Source: Plakobranchus ocellatus (taxonomy: Eukaryota > Mollusca > Gastropoda > Plakobranchidae). From it: a DNA stretch of 42,815 nt. The DNA is taken from NCBI GenBank assembly GCA_019648995.1, contig BLXT01007044.1:858565-901379 (forward strand). Reading direction: 5' to 3'. Numbering within the stretch: position 1 is the first letter of the stretch; each line of letters begins with the position of its first letter. Below the pieces are notes generated by a model that saw only the letters and a program-made list of their open reading frames with translations, was not told the origin of the DNA and searched no databases. Below are positions 1 to 9,756 of the stretch, piece after piece. A program made the position numbers and the translations under genes.

Positions 1-1410
1 GGTAAAAAAGTCCCCCAAAAAGGTGTAAGATTATATTTGAACAGCCCCATACATGTATTTCTAACAAACACAATGTTTCGATTGTATTGTTAGAGACTTT
101 TGAGAAATGAACACTGAGAGAAACTTTGCACTTTCATGAGGGCACAAAGTTGATTTACAACATCTGCTTTCTGATGCTAGAGAGGCCGGAAAGTAGTGAA
201 TTGTACTGAATTCATTTAAGAGTCTGCAATAGACAAATAAGTTAAATCACTCTGTAAGTGCGCATTTATGTAGTATTAGAAACCCTACATAACTTATATG
301 ATGGACTCTGCTGATCATAAGAGAAAAATGCCAAGATGTTTCTTCAATTGTCCCAACGACCTTCATGACGAGAACGCTTGTTTTCTTTGCAATCATATCA
401 TAGCACAAAATGCATGAAAATATAGTCAGTGAATAGCGAAATGACTGTGCAACACCAGGTGTAATATGGCTTCTGAGTATTTTCAATGTTGAGATATTGT
501 AAATTTTTTTATGTAACTTTTGTTTGTTACTTGATCATGAATAAAATCCAAATTATGTACAGCTACCCATGAAATGTAGAAGTTGTGGGCCAAGTAGACC
601 TAATATGTAGTCTACCAATGTAGACCCTCAATAGTGCGATTTAATTGAAAATATCTCCAGTCTGAAACCGATTGTTCAAAGCATATAAAAAAGAAGATTC
701 ACCAGAAAAATTTTGTAATTTCAATCAGTATAAAAAAAAAGGTATGATGTTTTAGTAGGTACCACAAGTGAAAATTTGAATATTGCTTCATATCAATTCT
801 TTTTAGCTTTTCAAAAACAGCTTAGAAAAAAACATGAAAAACAAAAAAAAAAAAATTATCAAAATCAACCAACAAACAAAAAAGTTATTGCCTGTTGAAG
901 TTTATTCGGACTCAGAAAATTTCCGGCATTTTGGAAAAAGTGTTTTTCCTCCAAGTTTGAGCTACTGTAAAAACAAAAGTATACATTCAAAGAGATTGGT
1001 ACGTTATTTTTTAGCTTTTCTTTTGATTGTCAGTCAAAATATAAGAAGGAATGGAAATAAAACAAAAAATGTAGAAGATATTATGTCCTAAAAAAAGAAA
1101 AAAATACTTTACTTTACATTAAAAAAGTCCCAAAACATGCATCTGTGCCTACTTTGACCTCATGATACCCAAAAACTTCAATTAGTACAACTCTGAAACT
1201 TTTCATGATCTTAGAAAAAGTTATAAAGGCATAGCCTAATTTTTTTTAGCCTTCTAAGATGAAAGGAATATAAGCTATTCGAATGTGAAGATGGGCGCGT
1301 ATGCAAAAAAGCCCTGTGGAAAAAAATAGCAAGCATCTACAAGTGGAGCTCAATGATAACATTCGTTTTCAAGGCATAATACATTAGTTTGAAGCAGTAC
1401 ATAAGTGTTC
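1..1410. other. AT-rich intergenic DNA, no gene seen
   Basis: No exon-like open frame flanked by splice signals was found here on either strand. The one longer + frame (834-1091) is lysine- and asparagine-rich and arises from A-rich sequence. I see no terminal repeats or other ordered structure before the tandem array that follows. Confidence 0.6.
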
Positions 1411-2300
1411 CATATACCAAATTAAAGGGCATTTCAAGCCCTACACAATGAAATAAAGTTTATTGCATTATCTCAAAAGGTAAACAAATTATCATTAAGA
1501 GAATGGAGAAAATAGAGACAAAAATTACATTTAATTGCTCATACCGGTACATGAAATCATGTAAACATCTGTAGAAAGAAGTTTTTGTCTTTAGTTCAAT
1601 GTATTATATACCAAGTTAAAGGGAATTTCAAGCACTACACAATGAAATAAAGTTTATTACATTATCTCAAAAGGTAAACAAATTACTAATTATATGAAAA
1701 TGGAGAAAATAGCAACAAAAATTACACGTCGATGTTATGACCTAACATCTGTAGAAAGAAAAGTTTTTGTATTATATACCAAATAAATGGGCATTTTAAG
1801 CCCTACACAATGAAATAAAGTTTATTACATTATCTAAAAAGGTAAACAAACTACCATTTTGAAAATGGAGAAAATAGCAACAAAAATTACATTTAATTGC
1901 CCATCGATGTTATGATCTAGCATCTGTAGAAAGAAAAGTTTTTGTCTTTTGCTCAATGTATTTCATACCAATTTAAAGGGCATTTCAATCCCTACACAAT
2001 GAAATATAGTTTATTACATTATCTCAAAATGTAAACAAATAACTATCATGAAAATGGCGAAAATAGCATAAAAAATTACATTTAATTGCACACAGATGAA
2101 ATCACTTAAACTTCTATGGAAAAAAAAGTTTTTGTTTGAGTTCATTGTATCAATTATATACCAAATTAAGGGGCATTTAAAGCAGTACACAATGAAATAA
2201 AATTTATTGAATTATCTCAGAAGGTAAAAAAAGATTACCAGTATGAAATGGAGAAAACAGCGACAAAAAATTGAATTTAATGAAAAAAATAAATGAAAAA
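1411..2300. repeat. Tandem array, five units of about 170-195 bp
   Basis: Five diverged copies start near 1411, 1605, 1773, 1964 and 2156. Each carries the same ordered landmarks: a TATACCAA-like start, AAAGGGCATTTCAAGCC, CTACACAATGAAATAAAG, TTATTACATTATCTC, AAAATGGAGAAAATAGC, and CATCTGTAGAAAGAAAAG. The third unit is shorter, near 168-190 bp. The last unit overlaps the 3' end of the minus-strand pseudogene reading frame, so the array may have formed in that gene's 3' untranslated or downstream sequence. The AATAAAG in every copy would not act as a poly(A) signal for that gene, because it lies on the opposite strand. Confidence 0.85.
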
Positions 2301-5232
2301 AGCTAAAACCTTTGTAACAAGAAAAGTTATAGTCTAAGATGAATATATTATACACAAAATCAGTCAGTAATATGATAAAGTAATCGTTCGTACAGCATTT
2401 TTTTTTTCTTTTCAAAGTAATTTTCTCCCCTCTGATCAAGCTTCTGTACTGCATTTGGTCTTTAAGTTTTTCTAAAGCATTTGGTCCACGATAAAGAGCA
2501 TTTAACTCATCCTTGTTTGTCACAATTGTGGTACCTTCAGTTAAAAAAGCATCAAGTGCTTTTAGTATCTTTTCACTTTGCTTCATGTCCTTTTCATCTT
2601 TTCTGCGCTTATTTTCTGCTATTCTTGCTTTTACTTTTTCTTTGACAGCTCTCTTTTGTTCTACGTTTTTTGTCTTCCATTGTGGACCATATTTTATTGC
2701 TTTTTTCAATAGCTTACGAGCTGCGCTCAAATTTTTTTCCCTCAGCCATGTGGCTGTCTGATTATGCTTCCACATGGTTGTGGTTGACCTGATATGTAAA
2801 GAAGCATTTCTCCTTTTGTTCAGATCAAAATCAAAATCACCAAATAGCCTTTCCCCAGTAAGGTTGGTCAGAGGGCAGGTTCTTAATATTACTTTAATAT
2901 TCTCCTCAATTTCTCCCCCAAAAACTCCTCCATCTAAAAAATCTGCTAATTGACGATGGTCAAGTACAATTACCATGTTTTGAGCAATTTTTTTCAAACT
3001 AGGATAGAAAAAAGCTGAAATAAACAAGTCTGACTTGAAAAAGTTTGACAAATCCGCTTTCCAACAACTCACAGGAAAATCATTAAAAACTGGCCTGGAG
3101 TAAGAAGTAATTTCAATGTCTGAGGAACTCAAAGAAGAAAGGAAAATTTTTATTTGTTTTACATACTGAGGAAAATCAGCATAACTTTTTGAACCGGTCA
3201 TCAACTGCCAGTAAAGGTCAGTGAAGTAAACATGAGAAAAGGACAGCAGACTGAAATTTCCAATTAGAATGAGAAACATACTTATTTAAAAAAAACTGTA
3301 TCTCTTGCCTGTGACACAAAACAGCAGTGGCATTTTGGAAAAGATTGTTCATGATCTATAGCTTGTAAAAAGAGATTGGATTCCTTTAGAAGAACAAAAT
3401 GCAAGCCATTCTTCACGGCAACCACTTTTTTCGGCACCACAAGGACCTAACACTTCAGAAGCTAGAGGAATCAGTCTCACTGAAGCACACTCGGAAGCAG
3501 CAGAAAATCGAGAGAAAGAAGATTTGGAATCACCACCTAGTTTTTCTCCCGGCTCCACATAATCCTCTTCAATGTTACGAACACCATCCTCCGTAGCAGT
3601 TGCAAAGCCCAACAAAAAATGAGTATGACAAAACAAGAAATGCATAGTAGAGTCTTCCCTTTTCAAGAGATCCCTTTTATACGCTTCCATTTTAGCATCA
3701 AAAGCTTTCATAACTGCCGCCCTGTCTGAAAGTAAACATTACAGTTTTCTAATAACATCTTTGTGCAAATTATACTTGTCAGAGGATTCATTATCTAGAC
3801 AGTAAATCTCACAAATGTCACGAAAAATATTGATACATTGCCAAGAAGGGTTTGCCAATAATCACAAGCAATTTCTCAAAAACCTAGAAAAAGTGTCTTT
3901 CTATTTGAAAGAATGTGCTGCTCAAAATAATGGGCTTTCTGGCGGCTTGTTGCATCACAAGCATAGGTAAAATGCTTGAGCTTAGAATTTCCTTTGCAAC
4001 TTGTTGCTTAGCGATTATATGGGCTTCATTGGAAAAATTTAGAGAAGTAGTTTCACCTGGAAAAGATTCTTTAAAGTGGGAATTAAACATAGACCTAGCT
4101 ACAATTTCATTCACTTTAGAGCAATTTGTTGCAGCAACATTAGCTTCGCCTTGAGGAGCGTAATAAGTTTGTCTTACATGACCTTTGAATCTATGTGAGT
4201 TTCCCTCATCTCTCAGAGTTACTTCCTTTTCATCACACTGTAACATGGCACTTAGATCCTTATTAACAGAATGTTGCTCACTTAGCTTGGCTTTATATTA
4301 AGACTTTAAAGATTGTTCAAGTTTAACTTTAGCTTTCAGCTTGTCAATATTATCTACAAGAACTTGATTTTTTGCACGTTCATCTTCAACTTTTTCAACC
4401 ATTTTGTCACAATCTTTAGTAACCTCTGACAAGCTTCTCCTTACAGCATAGTTTTGTTTGTACAGCTTTGACTGTTTTAGTGTGTAAAGTTCCGCAAGCA
4501 ATTCATTTCTTTCATTTTTTAGGTTTTTTAACTTTAGCATTACATCTTTGAGATCCTTATTAAGTGACTCATTTCTTTCCCTTTCACTTTTTAAATCATC
4601 AATTACTTTTTGTTTTACTTTGAGTTCTTCTTCAAGATCTTATTCCTTTCCAAACACAAATCACTCTCTTTAGCAATGTTCCTTATAGTCTTCTCTTTTT
4701 CAGTCAAAATCTTTCTCAAAAGAACACAGTCTTTGCAAGTGGCAACATCAACATCAGGGGGATTATCAATAAAATTTGGAAATCTGACAGGGCTTGGGCA
4801 TTCTTGCTTTTATTTTTTGACAATAAGTTATATTTTTGTAAGACCTGTTGCACTTTGCATCGAAACTGAGAGTCAGTTAAATTTACATGTGTGTATAACT
4901 TCTTTATCCAATTTCTTACAAATATAGGAGGCATTTTTTCTTTACATCGAAATTGTTCTAAACCTACAATGACTGCATTAGTAATGTTACTGGCATTTGG
5001 ATTGCGAGTAAAATCTGTAATGTTCATTAAGTGCAAGTGGTTAAGACCAAGAGTTGACAAAGGTTCTGGCAAGGCATGGAAATCATGCTCACTTGAGAGA
5101 AACGTCTTAGCCTCTTCTTGGCGCAGCTGGGAATATGTGTTGATTGTCACTTGTACTTGATGAGCAATGCGGGACTCACTGACAGAGGTTGTGTTAGGTA
5201 CATGTATTATCTTTTGCAACCACGACTTAAGC
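2212..5232 (-). pseudogene. Broken intron-containing gene of an unnamed invertebrate family with a coiled coil
   Basis: Five minus-strand open stretches read in order as one protein. From the N-terminus they are: a globular part (5232-4716, containing RNWIKKLYTHVNLTD), a long charged coiled coil (about 4690-4298), a part with QQAARK and repeated HI/F residues (4246-3884), a part with CHTHFLLGFATATEDG and SGCREEWLAFC (3729-3349), and a C-terminal part with LTNLTGERLFGDFDFDLNKRR followed by lysine-rich helices (3279-2400). Good 3' splice sites precede the segments at 5232 and 3729, so it was spliced. Frame changes near 4800, 4650, 3925 and 3280-3365, plus an in-frame TAA at 4298-4300, break it. 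I have an impression of similar unannotated multi-copy proteins in invertebrate genomes but cannot name a family. Assembly indels could explain some of the breaks. Confidence 0.65.
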
Positions 5233-5599
5233 TGGAGAATGTATAAAAAGAAAATTATCAAACTATAAAACAAATTTGTAGGTTAACAACCACGTTTAAT
5301 GCAACTGCAGGTTTTCTTGTAATACTTTTTAAGTAATGTTATCCAATGCCTCCAATAAGGATTATCCACACCAAAAATTCACTAGACCATGACATTAACA
5401 TTAGTCAGTTAATTTTTTTTTTTGTTTACTTTTGAAATTTTGAGGCTTTGAAACAAGGTTTCAATTACAGCCAGTGATAGCTAAGCCAGAATCAGCCCAA
5501 AAATATAGCTTAAGAAAATATTTTGATTAAAAAAAAATTGCATGACATACATACATAATAATACTATTTTTATTACTAAATAATATATATGGGACTGAT
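5233..5599. other. AT-rich stretch, intron-like, no coding signal
   Basis: This lies directly upstream (minus sense) of the 3' splice site at 5233. It is AT-rich with homopolymer runs and a short ATAC/ATAA repeat near 5550. No exon was recognised, but an exon linking the 5790-5834 candidate to the 5232 exon could be lost in the adjacent unresolved poly-G gap. Confidence 0.4.
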
Positions 5600-5642
5600 G
5601 GGGGGGGGGGGGGGGGGNNNGGGGGGGGGGGGGGGGGGGGGG
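5600..5642. repeat. Poly-G run interrupted by NNN
   Basis: An uninterrupted G run of 18 is followed by three N (5618-5620) and then 22 more G. The Ns mark unresolved sequence, so the true length is unknown. Such a run can form G-quadruplexes and is hard to sequence. Confidence 0.95.
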
Positions 5643-5789
5643 TTGTGATAGGATCTTTGAAAAAAATCACTGACTAGATTTTACACCCCTCTCCATAACT
5701 GTGATCTTCTTCCAATCTTAGGAAATACAGCTGTAGCAAAAGTCTATGCATCAATGGCATAACAGGTAAGTATGGCCGCCTTCCCTTAC

Positions 5790-5834
5790 CTTGCTTCTGG
5801 AAATGTCTTTGCAAAGCCTTATAGACATCATCCT
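5790..5834 (-). CDS. Candidate 45-nt internal exon (minus strand)
   Basis: On the minus strand a pyrimidine-rich tract ending in CACAG precedes the sequence, and AAG/GTAAGG follows as a near-ideal donor. Read in the phase left by the candidate exon at 7225-7324, it encodes EDDVYKALQRHFQKQ without a stop. It ends in phase 1, whereas the exon at 5232 reads in phase 0, so at least one exon is missing or the link is wrong. If the donor is not used, the frame stays open to a TAG near 5679. The product is not recognised. Confidence 0.4.
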
Positions 5835-5887
5835 CTGTGAAGCAAGTGAAAAATAGTCAGAGAATACCCTGTCAATATTTCAACATT

Positions 5888-5940
5888 GGACTAGGACCTC
5901 CTGATTTCATTCATCAGACTGAGGTCTTACCACTACGCCT
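5888..5940 (-). repeat. tRNA-derived SINE-like relic
   Basis: Read on the minus strand, GGCGTAGTGG fits a polymerase III A box and GGTCCTAGTCC fits 8 of 11 positions of a B box, about 40 nt downstream as in a tRNA. Between them is a 5-bp stem with a 7-nt loop (CTGAT / ATCAG, + positions 5901-5917), exactly where an anticodon arm would be. There is no proper acceptor stem or universal T33, so this is not a working tRNA. It could be the head of a SINE or an old tRNA pseudogene. Confidence 0.4.
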
Positions 5941-7224
5941 TTGAAATAACTGAATAGGCCCCTAACCAAATAATGATGCATATACATACATACATAAATA
6001 ATAAATTGGTATACTACTACTAGAGTCTTGATTAAATCTTGATTCTAGCTCTAGATTTAGTTCCTTTAAAATAGTACATTAATTTTTTTAAAATGTTCTA
6101 TTAAGGGCAAGTGCGGCATCTGGAGAGGAGGGTGCTGAGGTCAATTTGCATCACCAGGTCAAATTTTGACGGCGGGTAGTTTCGTAAAGTTTGTCCAATT
6201 TGTAATCATCTGAGGAGTATTATTAGGCCTAACTTCGGCTAAAAATGTCTTTTATTGCAAATTCAAAATTGCTACCTCCAAGAAAGTCTGCCAATTTTCA
6301 AGAAAATGTGTCAAAATTTGCCGTTTATGCAAGCTATGTAGGCCTGCTACCCCTTGAAAAACATAGGCATATACCAATGCAAAGTATGCAATCTCAGCCT
6401 CCCTATCGATGCCACTAGAACTACCATATATGGACATCAAATTCAGACAAATGTTTCCAAGAAGTGAGCTCCATTCATAACCATTACCATATATGGAGCA
6501 TCTGTCCTAGTTCCCACGGTTTTTACTACAACGGCGTCGATTTTGCATATGGAGACTTCCGGTTCCTTAGTTTATGCATGACCACCAGCCCTGCAAACTT
6601 TTACCACCCAATGAAATCGAAGCCAAGATCTGACATCACAGCGTGACACTGAGATCAGCTGTTCTTATGCTAATTTGTTTACATAATGCTTTGTTGGCTT
6701 TTGAGTGAAGTTTTACGCCAGTTTAGTGCGTGAGTGACCGCCAGTATGAACTGGACATAAGAAAATGGCCGAAAAAAATAAACATTTGCAAAGGGATCAT
6801 TTAAGAAATAAAGAAAATCACCTCCGAGTCTGCATTTGCCCTTAACTTGACAAAATATAGAATCTAAGTAAGTAAACATAAAATTATGTGTTTAAATTGA
6901 AACATAAGAAAATCGATTATATAAATAGATCCAATCTACAATTATCACTTTAGTCATGATTCTACCTTACACAACAACTTCGTAAAAGTTATTGCTATGC
7001 CAAAAAAGTAGAAAATCTACGCCAGATCTAGAATCTTGATTACTTCATAAATAGATCTTGCCTAGAAAATAGCAAAATAACAAATCATTAATAAAAAATA
7101 TTGATCTCCTCCCTTTTCTTAGCGGAGTTGCAATTACCGACATTATTAATTTTTTAAAAAAAATAAAAGTAACTTATTATCCTTTTAATTATTGAAAGTA
7201 ATACTATTTGAATCATCAACTTAC
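5941..7224. other. Non-coding stretch between candidate minus-strand exons
   Basis: No open frame with convincing splice borders is seen. The short palindrome TCCATATATGGA occurs intact or nearly so at 6421-6435 and 6484-6497. If the exons at 5790 and 7225 belong together, this is their intron. Confidence 0.4.
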
Positions 7225-7324
7225 CAATGAGTGCCTTTAACAGCATTATATCACATCGGTGATCTCGATCATTCATTATGTTTGGGCCTTCACGGTGCTC
7301 TCTGCACAGCTCATAACTGTCCAT
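7225..7324 (-). CDS. Candidate first coding exon (minus strand)
   Basis: On the minus strand a CpG-containing leader (about 7325-7375, GCGGCTCTCTCGGAC) precedes AGAAATGG, a good start context. The frame reads MDSYELCREHREGPNIM, continues with MNDRDHRCDIMLLKALI, and ends at G/GTAAGTTG, an excellent donor. Phase matches the exon at 5790-5834. Cys, His and Asp density suggests a folded, possibly metal-binding N-terminus, but no family is recognised. Orientation and distance are compatible with this being the 5' end of the broken gene at 2.2-5.2 kb. Confidence 0.45.
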
Positions 7325-9594
7325 TTCTAGTCTAGACTAGGCAAAGAGTCCGAGAGAGCCGCTAATACCGGCCTTTTTTTCACATCTTCTTTGCTTCAGC
7401 ACTAAGTATGTTAGATTTATATGTAATAGCGATATTTAAAATCCTCAGGTTTTGAGGATTATAATGGTACCAGGCACCCTGGCCTATGGTACAATTTAAA
7501 CCGGAGTTTTTAAACAAAATATCCTATTTTTTTACTTCATTCAATAACCATGCCTACACATGTCCACCTATCAAGGCCTGTTTGGTATAAGAAGAAACTT
7601 GAGTTCCTGCCCTTTCCAATGATGTCAGTTTTATTAATATCGGTTCATTCACGGCAACGCTACCTCAAAAAGTAAAAAATACCTTTAGTGCTCAAATGGT
7701 GACAATGGTCATTTGAGAGATGCGCACGGATAACATCACAGCAACAGATAATTAATTCGTTTTTTTTATAAATACTTTGAAGTTTACAAAAACCTCAACA
7801 ATTATATATAACACAGAATAAAGGCTAATTTGAAGTTTATGATTGCTTTTATTTCAACCAGATAGGATTAGTAGATCTAGAGCTATACAAAGACAAACAT
7901 CCGTATTATGTTACTGCTGTCCCATTTTTCTACCAGCCAGAGACGTGCGGTTGTTGTACCTAGTTTTAGTGAAAAACAGCAACTTTTTCAATTATAAAAA
8001 ATGTGAAGCTTGTCTTTTTTTTCAAACAGACGTTTACAAATAAAAGGAACCGTGGTGCACAGACCATCTGATGAAATCAAATGAGGAACTGTCTCGGATC
8101 TGCAGGAAATATTTTGCCTAATAGACAAAACATCATATTGATGAACATTGTTGGAAAGTAGAAAAACATAAACATTAGATCTACATCTAAATAGGTTTAC
8201 TGAATTTTTTTTAACGCTTTTTCCTTTATTCCCACCCCAATTTTTTGTGTAGCTATATTATCCGATCTAGCTGTTTCTTCATGTGCTATCGACGAAATGA
8301 GATGTCGCAGGCAAAGTTACATTGTACTATTATAACACAAGATCTAGATCTACACAATTTGACACTTTTTCATTTGTTCCTAACGAATAATATAGCCATA
8401 TAAAAGATGGGGTTGAGAAGAAACGAAAAAGCGCCTTTTTTATGTAGGAACAAGTACAATTGTTTATCAACATTTACATTGATTACAGTGTATTTTTGTA
8501 ATTCTAGAGTCTAGGCCTACGTTATTTCTTGCAAGGTCCCCAATGAAAGTTTTCTGAATCATTATTATATCGCGCATTTGTTCCTGAACTATAGCATGAC
8601 TTGGGCTAGAAGAATCACTTAGATCTTCCAATTTCAATGAGGATTCATTCGCCGCAGGTTCTGAAAGTTCAAACATAATTGGAGTTCTTAATTTAGACAA
8701 TGTTGAAATTTCTAACGTCTGCCGCCATTTGTAAACAACATAGAAGTGAGTATATTTAAAGACGTCGACATCTGAATCTTCGAAATTTCTCACATGAATA
8801 GTGTTTATTTTCCAATGTAGGAAATTTGATTATTTTAAGTAATATTGCATCTTTAATTGTACCTAACAAATAAATGAGGAAAAAAACATGATCGCTCATG
8901 TCTCCCTTAAAGGTTGCAATATCACTTGAAGAAGATGCCAATAGTGTGAAAGGTTCTGTAACACTGGAGGCGTTTTTATGTGTGAAATTTTGATTTTTTT
9001 TCCACGATTTTTATTGGGAGACCATTTTTTATTGATGATAATTTCGCTTTAAAGTCACAGTGCTAACATATATCTTCATTTTTGTGCAAGAGTAGACATA
9101 AAAAGAGCTATGAGAGGTGTTATGTTGTTGAAAAAGAGGTAGGACCAGTTTATTTAAAATATATTATAGAGATATATCATGGTTGAATTTTTAAAGGTTT
9201 CCGTCATAGAAGATGATGGAAAAATTATCATTTCAGGAAGAATTTTATCGCCAAAAAATAATTTGTCATCTCTACAATAGAGTTCTATAGCTGCTTTTTT
9301 TTTTTTGCTCTTTATAATTAAAGGTACTAAAATATGTTGCTAAGCAGTGAATATATAACAAGATGGTCGCTTAACTCGGCGATTATAAACCAACCTGTCT
9401 GCACGTAAAATGTAAAATTTGTTTCGCAGTGAAGTAAATTATATGCATACATGTAGGCCCTATATTTTTTTCGAATAATCAGTAACTAAGTGATTGGTTT
9501 TTTTTTAAAAGCGAAAATAAATCAAACAGATGCCAACTAGATTCTAGATCTAGATCTAGATTAGGTAATGGGTAGATCTAGTTCTAGTTCAATA
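7325..9594. other. Intergenic DNA rich in AGATCT/CTAGA palindromes
   Basis: No firm gene is seen. Short palindromic strings built from AGATCT and TCTAGA recur, for example near 7866, 8174, 8340, 8351, 9542-9560 and 9573. They look like locally amplified short motifs, not a protein-coding signal. Confidence 0.45.
8467..8941 (-). other. Weak candidate coding exons (minus strand)
   Basis: Two overlapping minus-strand frames could join. The upstream one starts MASSSSDIATFKGDMSDHVF (start at 8941). The downstream one has a polar Ser/Glu-rich stretch (FELSEPAANESSLKLEDLSD) followed by a helix-like QEQMRDIIMIQKTF, and may end at a GTAGGC donor near 8518. The composition looks more protein-like than the surroundings, but the splice sites are poor and no family is recognised. 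Confidence 0.2.
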
Positions 9595-9756
9595 CATTGA
9601 CTAAGCCATTATGGCGAAATGTTTTGATGTTTGTTTACTGTTATTTTTTTGTGGGTACTGTTCCCGGATTATTCCTATAACACCAAACAGTGCCCATAAA
9701 ACAGAATAACAGTAAGTAAACATCAAAACATTTTTGCGGTAATGACTTCGTCAGTG
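9595..9756. mobile_element. Hairpin MITE, 162 bp, flanked by TA
   Basis: Two inverted arms of about 66 nt pair over their length: CATTGACTAAG on the left matches the reverse complement of the right end, CACTGACGAAG. The inner core ATGTTTTGATGTTT is identical in both arms. The loop is about 30 nt. TA dinucleotides lie directly outside both ends (9593-9594 and 9757-9758), as expected for a non-autonomous Tc1/mariner-type element. It has no coding capacity. Confidence 0.75.

Noticed and set aside
834..1091. Lysine-rich + frame of 85 residues
   Set aside because: Driven by poly-A. No splice context and no protein-like composition.
2513..2761. Plus-strand hydrophobic frame opposite the broken gene
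   Set aside because: It is the complement of the lysine-rich helical part of the minus-strand frame; its Phe/Leu content is what that complement gives.
5761..5770. Perfect plus-strand donor-like AACAGGTAAGT
   Set aside because: No open, acceptor-flanked exon precedes it on the + strand. The minus-strand exon reading is better supported.
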